Source: PXAH01 sp964605645 (GTDB lineage: Bacteria > Omnitrophota > Gorgyraeia > Duberdicusellales > 4484-171). From it: 8,462 nucleotides of DNA. The notes beneath the pieces were generated by a model. That model did no database searches, had not been told where the DNA came from, and was given only the letters and a program-made list of their open reading frames with translations. Shown piece after piece: positions 1 to 5,201 of the stretch (its first letter is position 1; each line of letters opens with the position of its first letter). A program made the position numbers and the translations under genes. The stretch covers positions 1-8,462 of the forward strand of contig CAZSDJ010000055.1 in the NCBI GenBank assembly GCA_964605645.1. Reading direction: 5' to 3'.

Positions 1-48
1 AATCAACTAAAAAAAGAAGATGTGAGAGAACTTACACAAAATGCTTGA
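1..48 (+). CDS. C-terminal fragment of an upstream gene (unidentified)
   Basis: Frame 1 is open from the window edge to a TGA at 46-48 and reads NQLKKEDVRELTQNA. This is a charged, helix-like tail with no unusual composition. The other two + frames give less protein-like readings; one stops at codon 3. The fragment is too short to recognise a family. In many bacteria rpsA follows cmk, plsC or ispH, but nothing here allows that assignment. The promoter at 71-99 lies just downstream, so the rpsA unit can be transcribed independently of this gene. It could also be chance open frame. Confidence 0.3.
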   Translation, partial: NQLKKEDVRELTQNA

Positions 49-70
49 CGTTACCATGTTAATTGTTTTG

Positions 71-99
71 TTGACAAATTTAGGTAAATAAGAGATAAT
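71..99 (+). promoter_or_regulatory. sigma70-type promoter for the rpsA unit
   Basis: A perfect -35 TTGACA (71-76) is followed after exactly 17 bases by GATAAT (94-99), one mismatch from the consensus -10. Transcription would start near 105-110, giving an rpsA leader of about 205 nt. A second candidate, TTGACA (124-129) with TAATCT (146-151) at 16 bases, lies inside the palindrome at 116-170 and could be an alternative start. A third TTGACA (182-187) has no -10 at suitable distance. Confidence 0.6.
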
Positions 100-115
100 T
101 GTGGTTCTCAAATGA

Positions 116-170
116 GGTCACCCTTGACAATCGAGTTGTCTAAGATAATCTATTTGTTAAGGGTATGACC
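116..170 (+). repeat. leader inverted repeat A upstream of rpsA
   Basis: GGTCA (116-120) plus CCCTTGACAA (121-130) pair with TTGTTAAGGG (154-163) and TGACC (166-170). This gives a 15-pair stem with one G-U pair and a two-base bulge (164-165). The left arm CTTGACAA (123-130) can instead pair with TTGTC-T-AAG (136-144, one bulged T) to make a tighter hairpin, so two exclusive folds exist. The loop contains TAATCTAT (146-153), which recurs in the next inverted repeat. Its function is unknown. It may be a transcript structure or a DNA operator overlapping a second possible promoter. Confidence 0.6.
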
Positions 171-229
171 GAATTTGATCCTTGACAGACCTGCTAATCT
201 ATCAGCTTACTTGTCAAGGGTTTAATTCG
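170..229 (+). repeat. leader inverted repeat B upstream of rpsA
   Basis: CGAATT (170-175) pairs with AATTCG (224-229) and CCTTGACA (180-187) with TGTCAAGG (212-219). The four bases between the arms (176-179 against 220-223) add an A-U and two G-U pairs with only one mismatch, giving a stem of nearly 18 pairs. The loop includes TAATCTAT (195-202), shared with inverted repeat A. The two units have nearly equal CCTTGACA-to-AAGGG spans (42 and 41 bases), which suggests duplication. There is no T-run after it, so it is not an intrinsic terminator. Confidence 0.6.
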
Positions 230-232
230 ACT

Positions 233-248
233 ACGCATTTTTTTGCGT
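233..248 (+). repeat. small hairpin with T-rich loop in the rpsA leader
   Basis: ACGCA (233-237) and TGCGT (244-248) are perfectly complementary across a loop of six T. It follows inverted repeat B with only three bases between. The T-run sits in the loop instead of after the stem. Alternatively, the T-run 238-244 follows inverted repeat B by about eight bases, which is too far for a standard intrinsic terminator. It may just be one element of the structured leader. Confidence 0.35.
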
Positions 249-250
249 CT

Positions 251-274
251 TCCCTGCCTGTCGGCAGGCAGGGA
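251..274 (+). repeat. perfect GC-rich palindrome in the rpsA leader
   Basis: TCCCTGCCTG (251-260) and CAGGCAGGGA (265-274) form a perfect ten-pair stem closed by a TCGG loop. It is much more GC-rich than its surroundings and is the most stable-looking hairpin in the window. Short GC-rich palindromes of this type are often dispersed extragenic repeats, so genome copies elsewhere are likely but unseen here. Its last four bases are shared with the next hairpin (271-293), so the two cannot fully coexist. Confidence 0.65.
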
Positions 275-293
275 CTTAAAAAATTTAAGTCTC
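271..293 (+). promoter_or_regulatory. AT-rich hairpin directly before the rpsA ribosome binding site
   Basis: GACTTAAA (273-280) and TTTAAGTC (284-291) are perfect complements around AAA. Two further pairs (271:293 and the wobble 272:292) are possible. The stem ends four bases before the AAAGGAG ribosome binding site (297-303). It competes with the GC-rich palindrome at 251-274 for bases 271-274. This makes a simple two-state arrangement next to the ribosome binding site, although a regulatory role is inference. Confidence 0.45.
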
Positions 294-314
294 ATTAAAG
301 GAGAGTGATTTTTA

Positions 315-1862
315 GTGACAGATGTATCAACAGAGTTAAGAGATGCATATTATGATTCGATTAAAGAGTTAAAAAGAGGCCAAATTGTAAAAGGCACCAT
401 TATTGCCTTAACCCCTAAAGAGGTTATGGTTGATGTTGGCTACAAATCTGAAGGGATTATCCTCAGAGATGAATTTGGAGATCAAGAGTTAGAAGAAGGC
501 CAAAAAATTGATGTTAGCGTTGAAAATGTAGAAGACAATGAAGGCAGAGTAATTCTTTCCTACAAAAAAGCGAGAGAAAAGCAAGGCTGGATTACTTTAT
601 CTACCGAAAAGAACGAAGGTGATATTGTCGAAGGTAAGTTTCATCATAAGGTAAAAGGTGGTTATATCATTGATGTTTTTGGGGCAAAAGGATTTCTGCC
701 GCGCAGCCTTTCTGCATTTAGGAATTTGAGTGAAGAAGAGATCTCAAATAATACTTTTCAATTTCAGATTATACAAATTAGCCCGCAGAAGAAAAATTTT
801 ATTCTTTCTCGCCGCGATGCGATTAAGTTGGAAAAGGAAGAATCGAGAAAAGAGGTTTGGGATACTATTGAAAAAGGTAAAACCATTAAAGGAAAAGTTA
901 AAGGGATCACCAATTTTGGAGCTTTTATTGATTTAGGTGGAGTTGACGGCCTGTTGCATATCGCTGATATGAGCTGGAAAAAGATTGCACATCCTTCGGA
1001 AATTGTTGCCGTTGGCGATGAGATTGAAGTGCTTGTCCTGGATTACGATAAAGAAAACAATAAAATTTCTTTAGGCCTCAAGCAAATGACTCCGGATCCT
1101 TGGGATCAAATAGAACAAAAGTATTCTAAAAATTCAGTGATTCAGGGTAGAATTACAAATATTCAAAATTACGGGATATTTGTGGAGTTAGAAAAGGGTA
1201 TTGAAGGCTTGGTGCATATTAGTGAGATATCTTGGACTAAGAAATTTATTAATTTAAAAGATTCTTTTGCTATTGGCGATACAATTGAAGTAAAAGTTCT
1301 CGGAGTCGATCCTGAGCAAAGAAAAATATCATTAAGTATAAAACAATTAGAAAAAGACCCTTGGGAAGATATTGAAGACTTAATTACTATCGATAGTACG
1401 GTAAAGGGTAAGGTGTTGGGTTTTGGCAATGGTTGTGCTTTTGTGGAGTTAGAAAATAGCTTAGAAGGGGTAATTTATAACGAAGATATATCTTGGACAA
1501 AGCGGGTAGCCCGCACATCTTCTGAATTGAAGAAATCACACACTTATCAATGGAAAGTTTTAGGGCTTGATCGCAGAAATAAAAAAGTAATTTTGGGCAT
1601 AAAACAATTAGAAGAAAATCCTTGGCCCAAAATTATAGAAGAATTTCCAGTGGGAAAAATTACAAAAGCAGAAGTTGTGAAGATCTCTGATTTTGGTGTA
1701 TTTGTGAAATTAAAAGATGATTTAGAAGGGCTTATTTATTCCAGCCAGGCCAATGAAGAGGAAATAAAAGATATAAATGTTGGAGATAAGATTAAAGTTA
1801 AGATTATCAAAGTTGATCCGGCTACGGCAAAAATTGGCCTTTCCACAGAAACTGAAGAATAA
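315..1862 (+). CDS. rpsA: 30S ribosomal protein S1
   Basis: S1 binds mRNA on the small ribosomal subunit and helps load structured or weakly led messages. The 515-residue product has six S1/OB-fold repeats at about residues 21-84, 101-167, 187-257, 273-344, 359-431 and 445-511. The first two are the most divergent, as expected for the ribosome-anchoring end. Repeats 3, 4 and 6 show the S1 signature with FGAF, YGIF or FGVF followed by EGL or DGL. Repeat 5 has a variant GNGCAF. Linkers after repeats 3, 4 and 5 share a recurring xPW motif (DPW, DPW, NPW). Length is in the family range, slightly shorter than the 557 residues of E. coli S1. The GTG start is supported by AAAGGAG at 297-303, eleven bases upstream. 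E. coli S1 represses its own mRNA through a structured leader; the hairpin-dense leader here invites the same question. tyrS follows after 40 bases without a terminator. Confidence 0.95.
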   Translation: MTDVSTELRDAYYDSIKELKRGQIVKGTIIALTPKEVMVDVGYKSEGIILRDEFGDQELEEGQKIDVSVENVEDNEGRVILSYKKAREKQGWITLSTEKNEGDIVEGKFHHKVKGGYIIDVFGAKGFLPRSLSAFRNLSEEEISNNTFQFQIIQISPQKKNFILSRRDAIKLEKEESRKEVWDTIEKGKTIKGKVKGITNFGAFIDLGGVDGLLHIADMSWKKIAHPSEIVAVGDEIEVLVLDYDKENNKISLGLKQMTPDPWDQIEQKYSKNSVIQGRITNIQNYGIFVELEKGIEGLVHISEISWTKKFINLKDSFAIGDTIEVKVLGVDPEQRKISLSIKQLEKDPWEDIEDLITIDSTVKGKVLGFGNGCAFVELENSLEGVIYNEDISWTKRVARTSSELKKSHTYQWKVLGLDRRNKKVILGIKQLEENPWPKIIEEFPVGKITKAEVVKISDFGVFVKLKDDLEGLIYSSQANEEEIKDINVGDKIKVKIIKVDPATAKIGLSTETEE

Positions 1863-1881
1863 TCATCCCCCTTTTGATAAC

Positions 1882-1905
1882 CAATAATTATAGAGAGGAT
1901 TATTG
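1882..1905 (+). promoter_or_regulatory. hairpin presenting the tyrS ribosome binding site
   Basis: CAATAAT (1882-1888) and ATTATTG (1899-1905) are perfect complements around a ten-base loop, TATAGAGAGG. The loop holds the AGAGG ribosome binding site, and the 3' arm contains the first possible TTG start (1903-1905). The stem is all A/T except one pair, so it is weak and may be chance in an AT-rich spacer. Confidence 0.35.
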
Positions 1906-3111
1906 TTGAATAAAGATTTAATTAAACATCTTGAAACTGTTAAAGAAAATACAGTTGATTTAATTTCAGAGCAGCAGTTAACAGAAAAGTTAAAAAATAA
2001 ATTAAAAAAAAATAAACCTCTCAAAATAAAAATTGGATTTGACCCTACCGCTTCCGATATTCATCTTGGCCATACAGTGCTTTTGCGCAAATTAAGGAAA
2101 CTGCAAGACCTGGGCCATATTGTATATTTTATTATCGGTGATTTTACTGCTAAAATTGGTGATCCTTCCGGCAAAATTGCACAACGGCCAGTTTTGAGTG
2201 ATTCTCAAATTCACAAGAACGCTTCTACTTATACTAAGCAAGCGTTTAAAATACTCGATAAAAGAAAAACAAAAATAATTTATAATAGCAGATGGTATAA
2301 AAAGATGGATCTTTCTTCATTTTTATCTTTACTTTCATCTTATACTATTGCAAGAATATTGGAGCGGGATGATTTTTCAAAGCGAATTCAGGAGCAAAAA
2401 CCATTAAGTTTGCTTGAAGTTATATATCCGTTGATACAAGGTTATGATTCTTATAAATTAGAAGCAGATATTGAGTTTGGCGGAACTGACCAAAAATTTA
2501 ATTTAATTGTCGGCAGGCATCTGCAGCAGTTTTTTAAAAAAACATCCCAGTTAGTAGCTACCATGCCTCTCTTAGTCGGGCTAGATGGGAAAAATAAGAT
2601 GTCTAAGTCATTAGATAATTATATTGGAATAACTGAGGAACCAAAACAAATGTTTGGTAAAATTATGAGTATCCCCGATGATATTATGTGGGAGTACCTA
2701 CGTCTTCTTACCGATTTTAATTTAGAAAAACTAAAAACAATGCATCCTCGTGATCTAAAAATAAAATTAGCAAAATATTTAGTCTCATTTTATTATTCAG
2801 AAAAGAAGGCAACTCAGGAAGCTGAAGAGTTCAGAAAAGTTTTTTCAGAAAAGAAAATTCCTGAAAAAATACCGGTTTATCAGTCGAATTCAAAAAAAAT
2901 AAATATAATAGAAATCTTATCTAAGATGGAATTAACTTCTTCCAAGAATGAAGCCAGGCGTCTCTTGAAGCAAGGTTCAATAACTATGATTGATTCAAAA
3001 GATTTAAATAATTACTCTGTCTTAAAAAAGAATATTACTTTTTTTTCTTCAGAAGAAGTAATACTGAAGGTCGGAAAAAAAAGATTCTTAAAAGTTATAG
3101 CTAAAAGTTAG
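1903..3111 (+). CDS. tyrS: tyrosyl-tRNA synthetase
   Basis: This cytoplasmic class I synthetase attaches tyrosine to tRNA-Tyr using ATP. The 402-residue product shows the Rossmann catalytic core. The HIGH-type motif is HLGH at residues 54-57 within DPTASDIHLGH. YPLIQGYDS (175-183) and GGTDQKFN (193-200) lie in the tyrosine and ATP pocket. The KMSKS loop is at 232-236. A C-terminal S4 RNA-binding domain spans about 334-400, with the helix reading SSKNEARRLLKQGSI. Length and the HLGH context fit the roughly 400-residue bacterial TyrRS subgroup. Two adjacent TTG codons can start it: 1903, four bases after AGAGG (1894-1898), or 1906, seven bases after it. The second has the more usual spacing, so the protein may be 401 residues. 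No T-box-like leader is visible. The 40-base gap suggests cotranscription with rpsA. A run of nine A (2004-2012) lies inside the gene. Confidence 0.95.
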   Translation: MLNKDLIKHLETVKENTVDLISEQQLTEKLKNKLKKNKPLKIKIGFDPTASDIHLGHTVLLRKLRKLQDLGHIVYFIIGDFTAKIGDPSGKIAQRPVLSDSQIHKNASTYTKQAFKILDKRKTKIIYNSRWYKKMDLSSFLSLLSSYTIARILERDDFSKRIQEQKPLSLLEVIYPLIQGYDSYKLEADIEFGGTDQKFNLIVGRHLQQFFKKTSQLVATMPLLVGLDGKNKMSKSLDNYIGITEEPKQMFGKIMSIPDDIMWEYLRLLTDFNLEKLKTMHPRDLKIKLAKYLVSFYYSEKKATQEAEEFRKVFSEKKIPEKIPVYQSNSKKINIIEILSKMELTSSKNEARRLLKQGSITMIDSKDLNNYSVLKKNITFFSSEEVILKVGKKRFLKVIAKS

Positions 3112-3117
3112 TTTAAA

Positions 3118-4065
3118 ATGTCCGAATTACGCAAAGATCCAATTATTGGCCGTTGGGTTATTATCGCAACTAAGCGAGCCAAGCGCCCTAATGATTTTTT
3201 AGATAAAAACTCCTCACCCAATTCTTCTAATGGCCAGAAACAGTCTTTGTCCCAAGAAAGTGACAAGAATTCTATAGAGAGTGACAAAATAAGCGTTGAT
3301 ATTCCTTTATCAAATTTAGGAGAAACTTTTGGGCTCCACCAAATAATAGATGATGATTATTGCGCAAAGTTTAATTCAGATTGTAACTTTTATCATATTT
3401 TTTTAAAGTATAAAGAGAAAATATTAGAAATAAAAAATAATAATAAACAAATAAAATACATAGTTATTTTTAGAAATTATAAAGTAAAAACTAATTCAAA
3501 AAAGTTAAGACATGCCCATAGCAATTTTATCGGGTTACCTGTTTATCCAAAAAATGCAACCAGAGAAATAGAAGGGGCCTTAAATTATTATAAACAAAAA
3601 AAGTCATGTATTTATTGTGACATTATAGCTCAAGAAAAAAAATCAAAAGAACGATATATTTTTGAAAATGATAATTTTATAGTTCTTAATCCTTTTGCTT
3701 CTCGCTTTCCTTTAGAAACATGGATTCTACCAAAAAAGCATTACTGTGATTATTCTGAAATCAATCAGAGTCAGTTAGAAGATTTATCTTCTGCTTTTGG
3801 GAAAATAGCATTAAAAATGAAAAGTTTATTAGGGGATTTTCCTTATACTTATACAATACATACCGGCCCCTTGCAGAGCAGCAAAGATGATACTGTTTTT
3901 GCCGGGTATCATTGGCATCTTGAAATTATTCCTTTATTAACCAGGGTTGCGGGATTTGAATGGGGAACCGGGTTTTATATAAATCCTACTCCACCGGAAT
4001 CAGCAGCTAAATATTTAAGAGAAACTGAAATAAATGGAAAAGTTACGTCTAAATCCAATTACTAA
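3118..4065 (+). CDS. divergent GalT-family (hexose-1-phosphate uridylyltransferase-like) protein
   Basis: The 315-residue product belongs to the GalT branch of the HIT superfamily. The N-terminus ELRKDPIIGRWVIIATKRAKRP (3-24) is canonical. The C-terminal half keeps CIYC (164-167), an IHTGP-type His248, HWHLEIIP (265-272) and GFEWGTGFYINP (279-290). The middle is eroded. Where the family has CPFC, the PNKFPAL segment and TPPE, residues 29-70 are a Ser/Asn/Lys/Gln-rich linker. The GFHEV motif survives only as GLHQI (72-76). The catalytic HxHxQ reads H132-A-H134-S-N136, so the likely nucleophile His134 stays but the Gln is Asn and the preceding GAS is lost. It starts six bases after tyrS with no clear ribosome binding site, suggesting coupled translation, and it overlaps the next paralogue. 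The frame is intact, so it is not an obvious pseudogene. Activity is doubtful; a partner-subunit role is inferred. Confidence 0.75.
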   Translation: MSELRKDPIIGRWVIIATKRAKRPNDFLDKNSSPNSSNGQKQSLSQESDKNSIESDKISVDIPLSNLGETFGLHQIIDDDYCAKFNSDCNFYHIFLKYKEKILEIKNNNKQIKYIVIFRNYKVKTNSKKLRHAHSNFIGLPVYPKNATREIEGALNYYKQKKSCIYCDIIAQEKKSKERYIFENDNFIVLNPFASRFPLETWILPKKHYCDYSEINQSQLEDLSSAFGKIALKMKSLLGDFPYTYTIHTGPLQSSKDDTVFAGYHWHLEIIPLLTRVAGFEWGTGFYINPTPPESAAKYLRETEINGKVTSKSNY

Positions 4066-5038
4066 TCGTTGGGTTATCTTTACTGAAGAGAAGGATCTTT
4101 TTAATAAAATTTCTGTAAAGCAAGCTAAAATTGCTCCCGAAAATTGCCCTTTTTGTTTGGGTAATGAGTCGATGACCCCTCCGGAAACAGATGCTGACAG
4201 GCCGAATTCTAAAAAGCCGAATAGTTCTGGCTGGTTGACCAGAACAGTACCGAATAAATTTCCTGCCTTAGAGAATAATTTAGAATCGAAATTTGAGAGA
4301 GAAGGTATTTTTGAAAAAAGAGAAGGTTATGGTTTTCATGAAGTGATTGTAGAAACCCCGGATCATTATAAGACAATGTTAGATTTATCAAAAGAAGAGA
4401 TAGCAAGAGTAATTAAGGTCTATAAAAGAAGGTTTAATTTATTATCAAAGAATAAGCAATTTAAATATATATTAATATTTAAAAATCATGGTTTAGCTGC
4501 GGGTGCTTCCCTAGAACATCTACATACTCAATTGATATGTTTACCAATTATTCCCAAAAGAGTAGCTGAAGAGCTTGATTCTACAAAAAAATATTTTTAT
4601 CAAAATCAAAAGTGTATATTTTGTGAAATAATTAAAAAAGAAAAAAAAGAAAAAATTAGAGTGATTGATGAAAATAAAGATTTTATAGCGTTTTGTCCTT
4701 TTTTTTCGCGTTCACCTTTTGAAATCACCATCCTTCCCACCAAGCACAATTCAAGCTTTGCGAATATTACGGATTTACAGATTGAAAATTTATCAAATAT
4801 TTTCAAGAAAATATTTTTTAAATTAAGTCAAGTTTTAGGGGACTATCCTTATAATTTTTTAATTCATACCAGTCCCATAAATATTAAAAAAGACAATAGC
4901 AAACACTATCATTGGCATATTGAATTTTTACCTAAATTAGGGGAAATTGCCGGTTTCGAATGGGCAACAGGCGGTTATGTTAATCCTGTTTTGCCTGAGC
5001 AGGCAGCTAAATGCTTAAAAACTTTTGATAAAATATAA
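4034..5038 (+). CDS. galT: galactose-1-phosphate uridylyltransferase family protein
   Basis: GalT enzymes exchange UMP between UDP-glucose and galactose-1-phosphate through a uridylyl-histidine. Relatives act on other nucleotide-sugars, for example ADP-glucose phosphorylase, so the exact substrate is open. The 334-residue product has the full motif set: LRLNPITNRWVI (4-15), the zinc-site CPFC (38-41), TPPE (48-51), TVPNKFPAL (71-79), GYGFHEVIVETPDH (98-111), the catalytic H162-L-H164-T-Q166 after GAS, a second CxxC (194-197), HYHWHIEFLP (291-300) and GFEWATGGYVNP (307-318). Length is normal for bacterial GalT. The ATG lies 32 bases inside the previous gene in another frame, with a weak AAGAGA at 4017-4022, so translation is probably coupled. 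No galK or galE is next to it, which weakens a Leloir-pathway reading. No terminator follows; a new promoter starts at 5050. Confidence 0.85.
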   Translation: MEKLRLNPITNRWVIFTEEKDLFNKISVKQAKIAPENCPFCLGNESMTPPETDADRPNSKKPNSSGWLTRTVPNKFPALENNLESKFEREGIFEKREGYGFHEVIVETPDHYKTMLDLSKEEIARVIKVYKRRFNLLSKNKQFKYILIFKNHGLAAGASLEHLHTQLICLPIIPKRVAEELDSTKKYFYQNQKCIFCEIIKKEKKEKIRVIDENKDFIAFCPFFSRSPFEITILPTKHNSSFANITDLQIENLSNIFKKIFFKLSQVLGDYPYNFLIHTSPINIKKDNSKHYHWHIEFLPKLGEIAGFEWATGGYVNPVLPEQAAKCLKTFDKI

Positions 5039-5049
5039 TATTTTTTATA

Positions 5050-5076
5050 TTGACATTTAAAAATATATGTTATAAT
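5050..5076 (+). promoter_or_regulatory. extended -10 promoter for gap-pgk-tpiA
   Basis: A perfect TTGACA (5050-5055) precedes a perfect TATAAT (5071-5076) preceded by TG at 5068-5069, the extended -10 form. The 15-base spacer is short, but the extended -10 can compensate, and TAATTA (5073-5078) would give 17 bases. Transcription would begin near 5083, leaving a leader of about 120 nt before gap. It begins 12 bases after the stop of the preceding galT. Confidence 0.65.
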
Positions 5077-5099
5077 TACATAAATTTGACCTGTTGTTT

Positions 5100-5120
5100 A
5101 AACTTTCAAGCCTGAAGTTT
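5100..5120 (+). repeat. hairpin in the gap leader
   Basis: AAACTTTCA (5100-5108) pairs with TGAAGTTT (5113-5120) around the loop AGCC, with one bulged T in the left arm. Flanking T/A bases can extend it by two or three pairs. No T-run follows, so it is not a terminator. It sits about 17 nt after the predicted transcription start. Confidence 0.45.
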
Positions 5121-5156
5121 TAAAAATAAGATTTATAAATAATTGATTGATAAATG

Positions 5157-5199
5157 GTGGTTACCTACATCAACCACTCTAACTAACCTAAGGAGGTTA
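5157..5199 (+). promoter_or_regulatory. leader segment able to mask or expose the gap ribosome binding site
   Basis: Two local hairpins are possible. GTGGTT (5157-5162) pairs with AACCAC (5172-5177), and TAACCT (5184-5189) pairs with AGGTTA (5194-5199) around AAGG. The second buries half of the strong ribosome binding site TAAGGAGGT (5189-5197). In an exclusive alternative, GGTTA (5159-5163, the loop-side end of the first arm plus one base) pairs with TAACC (5184-5188) and frees the site. The geometry resembles a small translational switch. No known riboswitch class is recognised, and the stems are short. Confidence 0.35.
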
Positions 5200-5201
5200 T
5201 T

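Noticed and set aside
182..210. Third TTGACA as another rpsA promoter
   Set aside because: No -10-like hexamer at 15-19 bases; TAATCT is only seven bases away. It is better explained as a palindrome arm.
121..220. CRISPR array or IS from repeated CCTTGACA words
   Set aside because: Only two inverted rather than regularly spaced direct repeats, no transposase frame, no target-site duplication seen at 111-120 against 221-230, and too short.
730..936. Second + strand frame within rpsA (68 codons)
   Set aside because: It overlaps S1 repeats 2-3 in another frame, with Lys/Arg-rich translation typical of an AT-rich shadow frame.
1169..1429. Minus-strand open frame inside rpsA, and similar minus-strand frames at 4209-4406, 4606-4806, 5592-5786, 6305-6589 and 8231-8425
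   Set aside because: All lie opposite strongly conserved + strand genes, have no ribosome binding site or recognisable motif, and are expected shadows.
1863..1902. T-box or terminator upstream of tyrS
   Set aside because: The 40-base spacer is far too short for a T-box and holds no stable stem with T-run.
5032..5051. Possible terminator after galT: AATATAA/TTATATT with T-rich loop
   Set aside because: The stem is entirely A/T with the T-run in the loop rather than after the stem, and it overlaps the gap promoter -35.
5083..5201. Known riboswitch class in the gap leader
   Set aside because: I could not match any conserved core I know; only short hairpins are visible.
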